Below, piece after piece: positions 45,026 through 57,806 of a DNA stretch of 64,000 nt. The notes below the pieces were generated by a model that was given only the letters and a program-made list of their open reading frames with translations, was not told the origin of the DNA and did no database searches. A program made the translations under genes and the position numbers. Source of the DNA: Arthrobotrys musiformis (Eukaryota > Ascomycota > Orbiliomycetes > Orbiliales > Orbiliaceae); NCBI GenBank assembly GCA_036971715.1, contig JAVHJL010000003.1, positions 2,976,001-3,040,000 on the forward strand. The letters are read 5' to 3'. The number at the start of each line of letters is the position of its first letter. The first letter of the stretch is position 1.

Positions 45026-47487
45026 ATTGATCTCGCTGGAATTCGGGAATTTATTCCAATAACTAGGGGGAAAAAACTATAGATGATCGCAAATCGAATT
45101 ACGGACCGGTCAACGGATGCTCGGTCGGTTCAATTAGAGTTTAATGATTATTGTTAAATTTAATAATATAATCTTATATTGAGAAACAAAACTTTAAGAT
45201 CCGGCTCGCGATATATATAACTTTCTCATCGACATGGAAAAATAAAACCCTTCAAGTTTTCCGGCGCGAGATTCACATGTGCTCGTCGGTTTGGTCATGA
45301 TAGAATATTCAAAAACGGGAATATTATCGATTCTGGAAGTCCCAGGTGATGCACATATGCCGTCATTCGTACATTATCACGGCCTCAAGTAACGGTCGAG
45401 CCGATATCGCCAACATTCCAGAAATTGATTCCTAAAATGCAGAAGTTTTCGAAAATCCATGCCGAATTGATGCTAAATTCACACAACGTCTTTGGCTAGA
45501 TGAGTGAAAATCAGTCGAAATGAGCGAGAAACGCCCAAATCGTGCCTCCCACTGTCTCTAGAAATGTTTTAGTGCCACATTATTTTGTGGACCGTGGGAG
45601 TAGTCGAGTCCAATATGAGAAGCATTGAGTTTGATGATCGCTTGCATGTTCTAGAGCTTTGGCATTAAGCAAAATCTGCATAGTAATAAAATTTTGGGTT
45701 AGTACGTCTGGGCGTACATAAGGTAGCCGCCTAGAATCGTAGGGTTTTCGTCTTGATGCCGTTGATAGATTGCATCATGTGCTAGCCGGTTTATAAGAAA
45801 TTTTAAATGTTAGCTGGATACAGTTAGTGCCATGACAACGAATAGGTTGCAAACATCTACATGTATTTGCAAAATTTGGCTTAGTCGATTCCATCTCGAG
45901 CCTCTTATGGACAAAATTGCAAAATTTGTAGGCCGATGAAGCTGTTCTCTTGTTTAAATCGTGTGTAGTTTATTTCAGTGGCAATCGTCGCCTGGGATCT
46001 TGCGATCTCGAGACATATCCTCGCCTATCCTCGAGCTACAAGGATCGAGCATCCTGGATTGGGCTCGGGACGTTGCTCACTCGCCGAATACGGTGCCCTT
46101 GCCCATCTGCCGCACAACCGAATTCGGTTGACATTGTGCATTCCATAGTTCAACGTCGATATTAATTTCCGGATTCCGCAGCTTATTTGACGTAAGTAAG
46201 AGCATGAACTGGTAAAATTAGACCCAAATGAACATAGCATACACGGTAGAAGGTTTCTGTTGACTCTGCAGCTTACATGACAACTGATCACCATATGCGA
46301 AATAGCTAATAGAATAGACCGAGGTAGGTGCAATTGCAACTGTAACTCCACAAGTACAGAGTAGTACTGTATGTAGTATTGATCGGGTTTGATACACTCT
46401 CCAAGGAGGATTCAAGGGGGCAACACCAACAACGTGACCAGGATTCGATCCTGACTAACCCAGACAAGACCTTTTGGGACAAGAATTGTAACTTATAGAT
46501 CCACTTATAGGGAAAATCCTCTGCCAGGTCATACGTCTATCGCGCGGGGTATGCCCAAGCTCAGTTGCAAGGGCTGCACACAGCTGGACTGTTTGCATTC
46601 TCGCACAATAGGGGCAGCTCCCTGGTCTGTCGGTCTTGGCAAGATAATCCTGTGAAGCTTATTATCGTAACACGCGAAGTTCCTGCTTCACGCCACCTTT
46701 CGTGTTTCGAGGAGTTATAAAAGGCTATAGCAACTCTCTAAGATAACACTAGATAGTAATCATGTTGACGAGCTTCCTTGTGTGTGTGTACATGTACTTA
46801 ATCTATCACGGAAATTCCGCTTCCTAAGATAGTACCCGAAAACCCTCCAACGAAAATTTAAGCCCACGCAAATGCGGCGTATGGTGTGGCTGTCATCTCT
46901 CCTGAACACTGCATGGCTGAGAAGCCCCATATATCCATTTCTGAAAATAGGTTTGTTTCTCACCAGTTGTTCATGTACATAATCTAACCGCTGCCCAGGC
47001 TGGAATCCGTAGCGTCTGCGACTGTCCTCGGAGGTATACTTTGACTTCTCGCTCTTAGCAACATCAAAAAGTCATTCGTCGAACCTAGCCTTAGTTCCAG
47101 CGCCCGGCGCATGTCGGTGACTAAACCCGTTCCTGCAGGGCCTTTCCTCCTAGTCACTGCGCCTCCTTTCGGATTCAGTCTCAGGCTGGAAGCACCTATC
47201 TGCAAACGACTGAAACCGCGTCGGTTTGCCTTTCACAAGCAGATTGCAGCTCGCGAAATTCTTCCCGTCCTAATTAAACGCCTACCGACCCAGGTCGGCA
47301 GCTTTTTTGTACACGTTGGTCCGGAATCACCAATCCTATATCTTCATTTCCAGGCTTTCACGGGTTTGAAAGCCAAAAAGCAAACTAGACAAATTGGAAA
47401 GTTTACATCGATATTCAGGGGACCCCAGGAACCGGTTCTGTTTTCAAATTTGGCTGCATATAAAAATCTGGATACTACCTCAAAACA
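45026..47487. other. Intergenic region, about 2.5 kb
   Basis: Upstream of two divergent histidine-motif genes. Several short ORFs occur, the largest at 47111-47533 overlapping the next gene; none is convincing. A weak tRNA-like fold at 46385-46461 was considered and rejected. Confidence 0.5.
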
Positions 47488-48953
47488 ATGCGAAATCGAC
47501 TTAAAGAGCGCTTGGACGATGCCACTGGCATAGAAAAGCTTCGGAGCTCCGTCCGTCAGGATCTATTTGACGAAAACCATTTCCTTCAACAGTACCCCGT
47601 AGCACTTGAAGCTCCAGCTAGAATCTCAGACCTCAGATTGATAGATATGGCAGTGGCACCACCCCAGACACTTAGGCACAAGCCATCCATAGACTTGGTC
47701 CAGGCGGCCCAGGCAGCCAGGCAGAGTATATGGAGAGGCCTAAGCAAAATGCGGTCAATCGACACTCTACGACCTACAAAACCGGCGGTAGACTTGATGG
47801 AGGCTGCAAATTTTGCTAGGAAATCACGAGGGGAACAGCCTTTGCCTCAACATCATGCAGAGCCAATGGAGCCCGTAGCCGTAGCAATTGGTACAGACAA
47901 TCCTCAAACGCCCCGGTACACCAACTTCAGTTCTCCGACACCGTGCCATAGCCCTTCCTTTCCGAATTTATATGCGCACGCACGTGGCGGATCACCACGT
48001 GCGGGCTCTCCAGTTGAAACAACAGAGGTTTTAAACTTCTCTAGACCCTCGTCGAGCAGATCCAACCTGAAGACTCTTCGTCGTCGCTCCCAGTCCATGG
48101 AATATCAAAAACCCTTCTCTCAATACGATAATGGACAGCGACCGTCGACTTCCGGTTCGAACATCAGCAATGGCAGCTCATCAAAGTCTTCCCGCCCTCC
48201 AACTAGTTATAAGGCCTTTTCTCCACCTCCGATTCCATTTGACGATAATGACGACAGCGAATCAATCGCAGAGTTAGCTTCGTTGTTCCCTTTGCCGGCG
48301 AAGACCCCCCCGGGTTCCATTAAATCACCCTGCGGTTCAATCCGATCGAGGTCTGGCACGTCAATGAAGTCGCCTCCGCCTTCGATTAGGTCGCATAGCA
48401 GGAAGAGCACATGCGCAAGCGTTGATAGTGCCGGTAGCTACACTTTGCCGCCGAGTGATTTCCCTCTCCTAGAAATCTTCAAACCCAATGGAGATCTTCA
48501 TGATAGATACAAGACTCAGTCCCAAGACGTCGAGTACGTCGGGACAAAATACGCAACTCGTAAGTTTTATTTCATCGGCGTCCTAAGCTTCTAGAACAAC
48601 TTGACTAATATCTTTTCTGATCAGCCGTGATCCACGAGACAATTATTCCGAAAGTTCACAACGTTATTACCACTGAAGTAACCCGTCACCACCACACCCA
48701 CGAGATCCGCCAACATGTCCAACCAGTCCTCGACAGGCAGTACGATGCAGAGAGACACTGGGTTCAGACTATCGATGGGGGTTTCGTTCAAGTGACGGCA
48801 GAGGCGGCAGAGCGGCTGAAGAGCAGATACAAATATACGACTCGAGTTGAGGAAACTGTCTCATCTGCCAGAATCAACAGTCCACCCATGTGCAGCTACA
48901 CATGGAAGCCACCAAGGGATTCCAGAATCCGGGCTCGAGGCCACACTGCATAA
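47488..48953 (+). CDS. Ser/Pro-rich protein with C-terminal histidine motif
   Basis: Exons 47488-48559 and 48625-48953 give 466 aa; the intron is GTAAGT...GATCAG with a GACTAAT branch site. Residues 1-130 contain two related helical repeats (PSIDLVQAAQAARQS and PAVDLMEAANFARKS). Residues 140-330 are disordered, Ser/Pro-rich and full of potential phosphosites (RRRSQSMEY, GSIRSRSGTS). The second exon carries IHETIIPKVHNVITTEVTRHHHTHEIRQHVQPVLDRQ, the same histidine motif style as in the allergen-like gene, then an HWVQTIDGGFVQVT segment. This fits a fungal family in which the motif occurs as VxxxHHHTHExxxxxQPVxDxE. Function unknown. Confidence 0.75.
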
Positions 48954-49201
48954 AATATTATTTATTTTCTTACCAATCAAAAAGTCAACAACTAAATCCC
49001 TTTTGGAGCATATACGAATTTTATTGGGACGCCTACCATCTCGGAGTATATAAGGAGCGAGCGGAACGACACAAAAGTACGATATTCAGGAACGATAAAA
49101 CGCATTTCCTTCTCTTTTTCTTCTTATTCATCTTCCTATTTTCTTTATTCTTTTTTTTTCTTCCTTCTTCTTGCGCATACCCCAAGGCCCGAATGTTGAA
49201 A

Positions 49202-49232
<31 letters not shown>

Positions 49233-50321
49233 GCGATGCCCTTCGAATTCCTTCCCCTTTTTGATTTTTAATTTATAATTGCAAACGACCGATGATATAC
49301 CTGAATGTACGATATGTGGGAATACGGGGGCATTTGCCGGAGTTTGATTGATTGATTGATTTTTTATTATTATACCGCTTTGCAAAAGATTCTTTTTGGT
49401 TTTATCAGCTTTTCCTATCTTCTCGTCGTCGGTCGTCCTATTTGCTCCTGTTCTGGAACTTCTTTCAAATTGTACATATACTACCCCCTTTCTATTCTTC
49501 ACCCTCTTTTTTTATCCTACATATTCTTTCATCTTTTTATTTGATGTTCGATAGATTCAACACAGAATGGAGCTCAAACGCATATAGATTTATTATTTTG
49601 TTTTTTATAATTTAAAATGTACTTAGTAGGTATTTATTTATCTTTTAACTCGAATTATAAAATCTGTCTCATCGAATAAGTCCTAGTGTCATAGATGGTT
49701 TCACAAGTATTTCTGGGATGTTGTCCAGTCTTCGTCTCGAGGGACGATGCATATCGATCCCAAAACCCAAGCTCCAATTTATCCGGTCCTTTTACCCATG
49801 AGCTTCCAAACAGCTACCCCAGTTCGGAACAATACCGGAATTAAAACGTTCAAACTACCCAATAACAATACAAGGCGGGCCACTAAAACCCAAGTATTCC
49901 TTACAAAACTCTTACCAAGTTTTTTTTTAACTTCTAGAGACGGGTTTGGACTTTTTGCGGGGAGGGGGGTATGGCCCGCAACCTACTTTTCGGGACTTCG
50001 CTATTGTTCAACTCTTGAAGGAGTAAATTAGGCAGAATTGACCCGATGGGTGGTATCGGACGGTAGACGAATGATGCAAAACCTGCAAGCCATCCGGCAT
50101 GAAGATGCGGAGAGGTACAGGGAAGGTTATTTGTATATAAACCGAAGTTATTCTGAGGGTTTTCTGTCATGATGTTTTTCAATTAAATTACAGGTCTGTG
50201 TATCGGGTTCAATTGAAGCTTAGGTTTTTTCTCGCCAAAAAGGTCTCCAACGCTTTTGGACATATCTATTTATAAATTCGGAGAATTAATCGAGATATAT
50301 TGGAGCAATCAATTGAAAAAA
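48954..50321. other. Intergenic region with T homopolymer
   Basis: About 1.4 kb, pyrimidine-rich in 49100-49530, including a 28-bp T run at 49205-49232 and a GATT repeat near 49346-49361. No gene supported. Confidence 0.6.
49205..49232 (+). repeat. Poly(T) homopolymer, 28 bp
   Basis: Twenty-eight consecutive T on the plus strand in intergenic DNA downstream of the Ser/Pro-rich gene. No flanking duplication seen. Confidence 0.95.
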
Positions 50322-52140
50322 ATGGCAGCGACTTCAACCACCGGTATCCTTAAGGTTAAAGGAACGGAAATCGTAGACAAAGATGGGAACACCGTCTTGC
50401 TTCGAGGTGTAAGTTGGATATCCTTTCCCTCCCCGCAATGCATGGCCCTTGTTGGAATTCCGTTGAAACAACGCATTTTTCTGCTGTGGCTATTATTAAA
50501 CACATGACATTAAACCGTGCATGAATTTCGCAGGCAGGCATTGGCGGATGGATGAATATGGAAAACTTCATCTCAGGGTATCCTGGTCGGGAATACCAAA
50601 TCAGGGCAGCCCTGACCAAAGTACTAGGACAGGAGAAATCCGACTTCTTCTTCGACAAGGTAATAATAATAATAAATCCTTCCCATTTTAAAAGACAAAC
50701 TTATTTTTATATAATTAATTCGTTTATCTTATTATTATGATTCTGATTGCTTTTTGATATATACCTAGTTCCTTGAGTATTTCTTTACGGAATCAGATGC
50801 CAAGTTTTACAAAAGTCTCGGACTGAATTGTATCAGAGTGCCATTCAACTACCGTCATTTTGAGGATGACATGAACCCAAGGGTTCTCAAACCAGAAGGT
50901 TTCAAACATCTTGACAGGCTGATTAATATATGCGCCGACCACGGAATATACACAATCCTGGATCTGCATACTGCGCCCGGCGGACAAAATGGCGACTGGC
51001 ATGCCGGTAAGCAGTGACACGACAAACCTGTCCCCTTGCATTATATTAGTTCCCAAGCGGCTGATGACACCGTACAATCTCACCAGATATCGGCCACCAC
51101 ATTCCTGAATTTTGGACGCACAAAGATTTCCAGGACCGTGGGATCTGGTTGTGGGAACAACTGTCGGCACATTACAAGTCCAATCCGTGGATAGCGGGTT
51201 ACAATGTTCTCAACGAACCCACTGATCCTACTCATTTCCGTCTTCAATTGTGGTACGACCGTGTTTACAACGCTATTCGTGCCATTGACCCAGACCATAT
51301 CCTCTTCCTCGACGGAAATACCTTCGGTTCTGACTTCTCGCACTTCGTACCTTCCGAGACCTGTCAAAAGTGGGAGAATGTAGTCTACAGCGTTCACGAC
51401 TATTCGCGCTATGGTTTCCCCGCGTCGAAGGAGTGGTACACGGGATCCGAAGAGCAGAAGAAGCAAGTTAGAAAGAATTATAATAAGAAAGTCGAATGGA
51501 TGCACCGGAATAACTTGCCCATCTGGAACGGAGAATGGGGCCCGGTTTATGCGAGACCGTGGTTCGATGGTGATGATAGTGAAAATATCAACGAGAGCCG
51601 TTTGAAGTTGTTGGACGATCAGTTGACGGTTTATGATGAGGAGAGGATCCCGTGGAGTATCTGGACCTACAAGGACATCGGATTTCAAGGTACAGAATAT
51701 AGATTTTTGTCGAGGAAGTCAAGATTTGTTCTAACGAGAAGACAATAGGCATGGTATACGTCTCCCAGGACACAGCATACATGAAACTCCTCCAGCCAAT
51801 CCTGGAAAAGAAACAACGGATGGCAGTCGATTCATGGGGAACAAATGAAGTGCATATCGCACACATCGTCGAGCCAATCCGCGAACATCTCACACAGAAT
51901 ATCGCCCCTGAGTACAGGAATCTGTACCCTTACCCGGTTATCCCGTACGACTCACGGGTTAGCAAGATCGCAATAAACATACTTACGGCGGAGTTTTTGG
52001 TTCAGGAGTGGGCGGATTACTTCAAGGATAAGAGCTTCGAGGAGCTGGATGAGTTGGCTGCCAGCTTCAAATTTGAGAATTGTTTGCAGAGGGAAAGCTT
52101 GAATAAGGCATTGGTAGCACATAAGGATGTAAGCCGGTAG
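50322..52140 (+). CDS. GH5 exo-beta-1,3-glucanase-like, intracellular (Exg3 type)
   Basis: Five exons: 50322-50408, 50534-50659, 50769-51006, 51087-51689 and 51749-52140. The 481-aa product is in frame at every junction. It is a glycoside hydrolase family 5 TIM barrel: RGAGIGGWMNMENFISGYPG, then LGLNCIRVPFNYRHFED, LDLHTAPGGQNGDWHAD, YNVLNEP (acid/base Glu about 194), VYSVHDYSRYGFP, IWNGEWGP (nucleophile Glu about 300) and SIWTYKDIGFQG. The NEP and GEWGP pair is typical of fungal exo-1,3-glucanases. There is no signal peptide; it resembles the intracellular S. pombe Exg3 rather than the secreted enzymes. The substrate is probably a beta-glucan or beta-glucoside. The C-terminal 120 residues form an extra helical region. 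Confidence 0.88.
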
Positions 52141-52443
52141 GCCTAAGGTGGAATGTCGTTACAGCGGCACTGTGAAATGAATGAGTATTATATATTTGTA
52201 TTAATATCTTAAGGACTTCGTATAATTCATGAAGCATGAAGAAAAGACAAACATTTGTACATGAACGGCAAAAACAAAGCTTTTGAGGACGCCAAAACGC
52301 AAGCACGTTCATAAGAAACGAGGGGAATGGGACGCTATACTGAAAAGCACATGCATTCACCCCATTTCCTCTCTAAGAAAAAGAACCAAAAAATGATACG
52401 AGCGATATACGACGCAGCGCTAGGTAACCCCGCGGATGCGTCA
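52141..52443. other. Convergent intergenic region
   Basis: Short gap between the 3' ends of the GH5 and SNF2-type genes. Nothing recognised. Confidence 0.6.
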
Positions 52444-55338
52444 TCACATTTGAGCCAGAATGTCCTGCTCCGAGGCTTTCTTTATCTCCACAGCTTTGAA
52501 AACTCCAGATGCCTTGGTTTCGCCCTTGGCTGCCTTTTCGTAGGCTTCGTCACTTCGATCTAAGAGAACCTCCATATCTTCGTCACTCAAGATCTCATCT
52601 CCCTCCTTAGCGACATCGAACTTCTCGAAATCGTCGCTCATTAGAATCTTCCTGAGATCTGCAAACTCCTGCTCTTCTGTTTTAGTGGTTGTGGCGGTCA
52701 TGGATTTGAATTTTCCTTTCTGGATGACGAGCTTCTCAAGGCGACGTTTTGCATCTGCTTTTTCGAGGAGGGTTTGCTCTACCGTGGCAGCGGTGGCTAA
52801 GCGATAGACGATAACTGGGCGGGTTTGCCCAATTCTGTGGGCACGGTCCTGCGCCTGGAGATCTTGTTGCGGGTTCTATAGTGAGGTCATTAGTATGTTG
52901 AAATCTTCAACTACTGGGTTGTATAAAAGCTTACCCAGTCGGAATCATAGAGAATCACGGTATCAGCCGACGTAAGGTTAATACCCAATCCTCCAGCTCT
53001 TGTGCTCAGCAAAAACAACTTATAGTCGGAATCCGAATTGAATGACTTGATCAGGTCCCTTCTATCTTCCTGCTTAACGGAGCCGTCGATGCGGCAACAG
53101 TTCCACCCCCTCAAAGTTGTGGCCCATTCTTGGATAATGTCTAGTTGAACCTTGAACTGGCTGAAGATCAAAACTTTGTGGCCCCGGTTGAAAAGCTCTG
53201 GGACAAGGCGGTCAAGGAGCATCATTTTGCCACTCTCTGTGACCAGCGTCTCGTCAGGGTCTTTGTCGCCCCATGGCCAGTAAAACAGATGTGGGCTATT
53301 GCAGGCCAAACGCAACTGCATGACCGGATTCTGCATTTTCTTAGCCTTGATCTCCCTGACCGCGGCTTGGTAAGCAACCTGCTCCACACTGAGGTCTGGC
53401 GTGGTTTCCTTCGATTGATCGGGGGTTGCCTCAAGCTCCTTGAAGTACTGTCGATCACTTTTTTCCTTGTAGTCAACCCGTAACTTCTTATTGGACCTGC
53501 TGTTTTTTAATGCCTGGAATGGTACGGCGAGGTTGCCCTGACCCTCATCTTCCATCTCATCGGCTTTACGTTTAGGGGTATTCGTTCCCTTTGTACCCTT
53601 CTTCTTTGGCGTTGCTTTCGCCGGAACATTGGCACCTGAAGCCTCCAGCAGCTTTCCTATGAGGAATTCTTCAGTGTCCTTGTCCAAGATCCGTCGGTAG
53701 AGTTCCTTCTGAGTCTTTGATAGCGGCGCGTACAGAACGTACTCGCGTTTCTTGGGCAAGGACAGCTCAACGTCTGTTTTCAGACGACGAAGCAAGAATG
53801 GCTTCAGAATTTGGTGTAAACTTGAGACTAAATTAGCTGCCATACTCTTTTTGATCTCTTCGCTACTTTTCCCTTCTTGTTGTAGGTCAGAGAAATCGAA
53901 CCTATATTCAAAGTCAGAAATCTTGGGTCAAATATTTGAAGCATTGTTAGCTTACCAGCTTTGAAAGCTCTCGACGTCATTGAAGACCTGAGGGAGGAGG
54001 AAGTGAAGGAGAGACCATAATTCAACAAGGTTATTCTGTAGAGGCGTCCCCGTCAACAGTAATCTATTCGCCGACGGATACTTTTCGAGCTCCTTGACCA
54101 GCCTGCAATTGAAGTTCTTCAAACGGTGACCCTCATCGACAACGATATACTTCCAGTCGTAGGCTGCAAGGTACTTGCGATCGTTCATGATGATCTCGTA
54201 GCTTGTGCATACGATTGGGAAGTCCGGACCGACACTTTTGTAATTCTTTGTCTTGAGCTGTTTATTTCGCAGCGCTTCTCTTTCTTGGGGGTTTCCATGA
54301 TAGAGTACTACGGGGATATCAGGTGTGAACTTTGCGAATTCGTCGACCCAATTGGCGAGGGTGGATAGTGGGGCGGCGACTAGGAATGGACCATATACAT
54401 GCATCTCACGGAGAAATGCGAAGAGGGAGATGGTCTGAAGTGTTTTTCTAGTAGGCTATTAGCTCACGGGCTCCGCTGATTTTGTTCCAGAGGTCATGAA
54501 CTCACCCCAAACCCATCTCATCTGCTAAAATACCATTCAAGCCGTTTTCAAACAGGCTCGCCATCCACTCCAAACCTTCGAGCTGGTACTCTTTCATAAT
54601 ACAGCCAGTTACAAGCTTCGGCTGTCTGGTATGTAACTGCTCAGTAGCCGTAGCTCCGAAGGTTTCTGTTTTATCGTCTTCAGCGGCTGCTCCCAAAGCC
54701 TCTTTGACGGCCGCCGTGGCCTCAGGCTTCTCCTTCGAGAAGAAAGTCAAAATGCTATTTTGCTTCTTCACTGGCGCCGGCGCTGCCTTCTTCCCCCTTC
54801 CTTTCTTCGCTGCCGGTTTAGCTTCAGGCTCAGCAGCCTTCTCAGCAGCAGCACCAGACCTCGTCGCCCGTTTGCCTTCTTTCCTAGTCTCTTCCTCGAC
54901 CGGTTTCTTCTGCTCAACAGGCTTCGCAGCAGCTTTCGACGCCCTCTCAGCCTTCGCCTTCCGGCTCTCGTCCAACCTCGACGTTAAAATCGTCGAATAA
55001 ATCGTACTCTTCTTCAACAAAAACTCTAACCCTTTCATATCAAACCCATCCCGCTGCAACTGCTTGGACAACCGTTGATCGTCTTCCTCCTGCAAACGTT
55101 TAGATTCCTCCTCATACTTAGCCTCCTCTTCTTTCATAGTAGACGTTACGAGATCATTTTCGATTTCGATATTGGTATCTTCAGCTGAATCGCCGGTGTC
55201 TTGGAAGGAGGAAGAGGAGTAATCTTCTGCTGGGGTGGTGGGGGAGCCAGCTTGGATTGGACTTGTGGAGACACCCTTTTCTTTCTGCGCTTGCGGAGAT
55301 GCAGATTTACTTGCCGTCCGCGATTTTGGGGTCGGCAT
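52444..55338 (-). CDS. SNF2-family chromatin remodeller, HELLS/DDM1/Irc5 group
   Basis: Exons 55338-54506, 54447-53956, 53901-52935 and 52875-52444 give 907 aa; introns are 54-59 bp and all frames join. It is an ATP-dependent nucleosome remodeller. Motifs in order are MKEYQLEGLEWM, GILADEMGLGKTLQT (Walker A), FLVAAPLSTLANWVDEF, IVVDEGHRLKN (DEGH box), LLLTGTPLQNN, LPKKREYVLYAPLS, KVLIFSQFKVQLD, and LLSTRAGGLGINLTSADTVI with WNPQQDLQAQDRAHRIGQ. The DEGH box and lymphoid-specific-helicase-like C-terminal text (TLLEKADAKRRLEKLVIQKG) point to the HELLS/DDM1/Irc5 group; these proteins act in DNA-methylation maintenance or genome stability, depending on species. The N-terminal 220 residues are a charged linker with Ala/Lys-rich repeats. 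A Lys-rich insertion (TPKKKGTKGTNTPKRK) splits the two helicase lobes. Confidence 0.9.
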
Positions 55339-56067
55339 TGTGATTTTTTTGCAGACCGGTTTGAGGTTGATAAGGAGGTGTTTCGTTTCGTTGAACGTCT
55401 ACAGAAGCTTGTGACGGTTGTCGTATTGTTTTCTTGCGTTGGAGGAAAACGGTGAAAAAGACAATCAATGCCTTTTGTATGGTAATAAGTAGAGCGCGGT
55501 AAATGTTAGAGGCTCTAGAGCTTTGATATGAGCATTAGCAAATGCTGCTATATTTTTTGGAAGCTTGGACAAAGATAGTGGGAAACAGTGCGCCCCTTTA
55601 AGCTTACCTTCTTGAGTACTTATCGACGGGATATCGCGGGTTGCCACCAAGGGAAAAATATGGTGACGCGCTGGTCCCAATCAATCAAACAGGAGGACGC
55701 GTTAAGATGCCAATATGCAACCCTTGCAAAGGCACGGAGTCATTGGGCATCTGCATCGGGGCCGGCAATCGGGCCAATGAAAGGGTCCGTTGTGGGTTCC
55801 AACAGGTCAACTCAGTTTGATACAATACGGTTGAGGACAATATAGGTCGACAAAAAGCTGAAATGGGTCATATTACGCAATATTGCAGATACCTGTAGTT
55901 TAAGCTGAAATCTAGACCCCAAGTTCGTGGATATAGTAATCATGTGTATATCGATCTAGATTTATGTGTGTAATATAATGTAATCGTGTATCTAACCACA
56001 GTATATAGAGATAGCGTCATAGAAAAAGCTAGCTCGCCAACGTTGCAACAATAGACAGTTTATACCC
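55339..56067. other. Intergenic region (SNF2 gene promoter)
   Basis: Upstream of the SNF2-type gene and downstream of the PI-PLC-like gene. ACGCGT, the MluI cell-cycle box core bound by MBF-type regulators, lies at 55697-55702, about 360 bp before the ATG. No gene seen. Confidence 0.5.
55697..55702. promoter_or_regulatory. Possible MCB (ACGCGT) element
   Basis: A perfect ACGCGT hexamer upstream of the SNF2/HELLS-type gene. MBF-regulated S-phase genes in fungi carry this core. A single six-base match can occur by chance. Confidence 0.2.
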
Positions 56068-57806
56068 TTAAGAATCCATCCCATAGTGGGACCTTTCCTG
56101 ACCACGGATATCATTCAGCTTATTCTCAAGATTGTTCTTCGATTGCAGCAATTGTATGTGTTCCGGCTCGTTGGAATCCTGTCTGAATCTGCCCATTGAA
56201 TCTCGAACCCTCCTCAGCTCCGCATGAGTAGAATCCCACTCTGCCTGGAGGGAGTTACCGACACCGTCCGCTCCAGCACAATCATTCCAGGTGACAATCC
56301 AATTGATAGCCATGGCGAGGGAAGCGATGTTTCTACCCTGCCAAGAATAATGGCCCTGATCCGAATTCGAGCCGTTATCCGGTTCACCCCTTCTCCATCC
56401 GCCGAGGGAGTCGATGTACAGAATGTTAGGAAAGGTCTGAGGGTTGCATTTTGGTGGGATCGTGGAGTAAATCAGCCGATTCACGTCGTCGGCCTTTTTT
56501 CTCAGATTGCTGATAAGATTGCCGGCACCTTGCAGACTGTAAGTCCAAGAAAGCAAGAACAACCGATCGGTGGTGAAACCGTGCTTCACCATCTTGGTAA
56601 TTTGGTCCCTCATGATATGGTCGGTTTTGTCAGAGTTGCTGTACTCATTTCTGACGTCGTATTGAGATCGATTGAAGATACCCTGGCCTGAGAAACGGCT
56701 GTCGGATGGTATTCTGAAATCTTCGGAAATGATGACGACCGCTGGACCGTTTCCGATGAAATCCCTCAGTGGTATATCCCATATACTCGTGTTAACGGGA
56801 TCGCGCCCAGGAACTCCCTTTGGCATCTTCCAAAGATTCTTCAACCCGGTTGCGGGATTTGTAAACATGTCAAAAACACGTTCCCACTCTTCCGGGGTAA
56901 AATCCCGATACCACTCATGATTGGTATTATAAGCGTGTGAAAGATTGATAACAACGAGCTCCCTGTTCCCTTCATCCGCCAAGAAACGATTGATCCCGTT
57001 GATAACCTCTTGAATGTATTCACCGCTCATACCCTGCCACTTGATCTGTTTAACGTTCGTATTGGAGTAGTGACCGCACATCATCTCGTTGCTGTTCCCA
57101 TTGCTGCCTTTCCCAATGCAAGGGCGGACATCGAAATATCTGGCGCCGGCGACTAGTTGACCGTGAATAGTCTGCCATTGTGTTAAAGAATTGTCCGAGG
57201 TTGCGCCAATGGTGCCCGAGCCGTTTTTAATGGCCATACCACTATCATGGCTACCAGGCATGCATAGTTTCCTCAAGGGGCGGTGGCCAATCGTGTTAAG
57301 GGATGCTTGCATCCAAGAGACCGGACCGTTGCTTGGGAAGAAGTTGCCCGGATTGTCACCAGAGAGTATGAAGGCGACATCACCATCTCGGATCCAATTG
57401 ACGTTAAGAGCGACTCCGTAATCGTTGGCTCCTTGCGCGTAGCCTTGGACGCCGAAACTCTGGAATTCAGCCCAGATGTAGAATCCATGATTGGACCAGG
57501 CGTGAAGCATGAATCTATAGTCTGTGCCCTCCATTTGGATGGCGACATCTCCACCTGGGGAACTGGAACCCCATTCAATATAGAGACGGGCGCTACCACC
57601 CTCTAAAAACCCGATGGGTTAGTATCAAATGCTCTATAGATCTACCTGTTATAACCACAGATAAACTCACTCTTTGGGATGCGGAGAAACTGTCCATTTG
57701 GTTTCCACTGCGAGTCCCAACTCTTCATCTTGTGTTGCGTTGTATGGGTGACAACCCAGTCGAAGGGGGTGCCGTTGACCACATTCAGGAAACCACCTTC
57801 ACCCAT
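56068..57806 (-). CDS. PI-PLC X-domain-like phosphodiesterase with N-terminal beta domain
   Basis: Exons 57806-57671 and 57602-56068 give 556 aa; the intron is 68 bp (GTGAGT...TTTAG). Residues 1-140 form a beta-sandwich-like module (FLNVVNGTPFDWVVTH, ARLYIEWGSS, YRFMLHAWSNHGF) reminiscent of lipid- or membrane-binding lectin/aegerolysin-type folds. Residues 140-490 are a PLC-like TIM barrel: LCMPGSHDSGM (His about 164, Asp about 165), ARYFDVRPCIG (Asp about 203, Arg about 205), MMCGHYSN (second His about 223), ELVVINLSH and AVVIISED. These match the catalytic residues of bacterial-type, calcium-independent PI-PLC-like enzymes. There is no signal peptide. The C-terminus is a charged helix. The substrate may be a phosphoinositide or another phosphodiester; not determined. 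Confidence 0.82.

Noticed and set aside
46385..46461. 77-nt segment with near-complementary ends (GGGTTTG/CTAACCC) and a CAGGATTCGATCCTG stem, tRNA-like
   Set aside because: The T loop would have 5 bases instead of 7, the D and anticodon arms do not form, and one acceptor pair is mismatched.
32296..46790. Shared GAGCTTCCTTGTGTGTGTG word at about 32289 and 46769, as a dispersed repeat
   Set aside because: Similarity ends at the GT microsatellite; the flanks do not match.
47111..47533. 140-codon ORF overlapping the start of the Ser/Pro-rich gene
   Set aside because: Different frame, no motif, and overlap with a well-supported coding exon.
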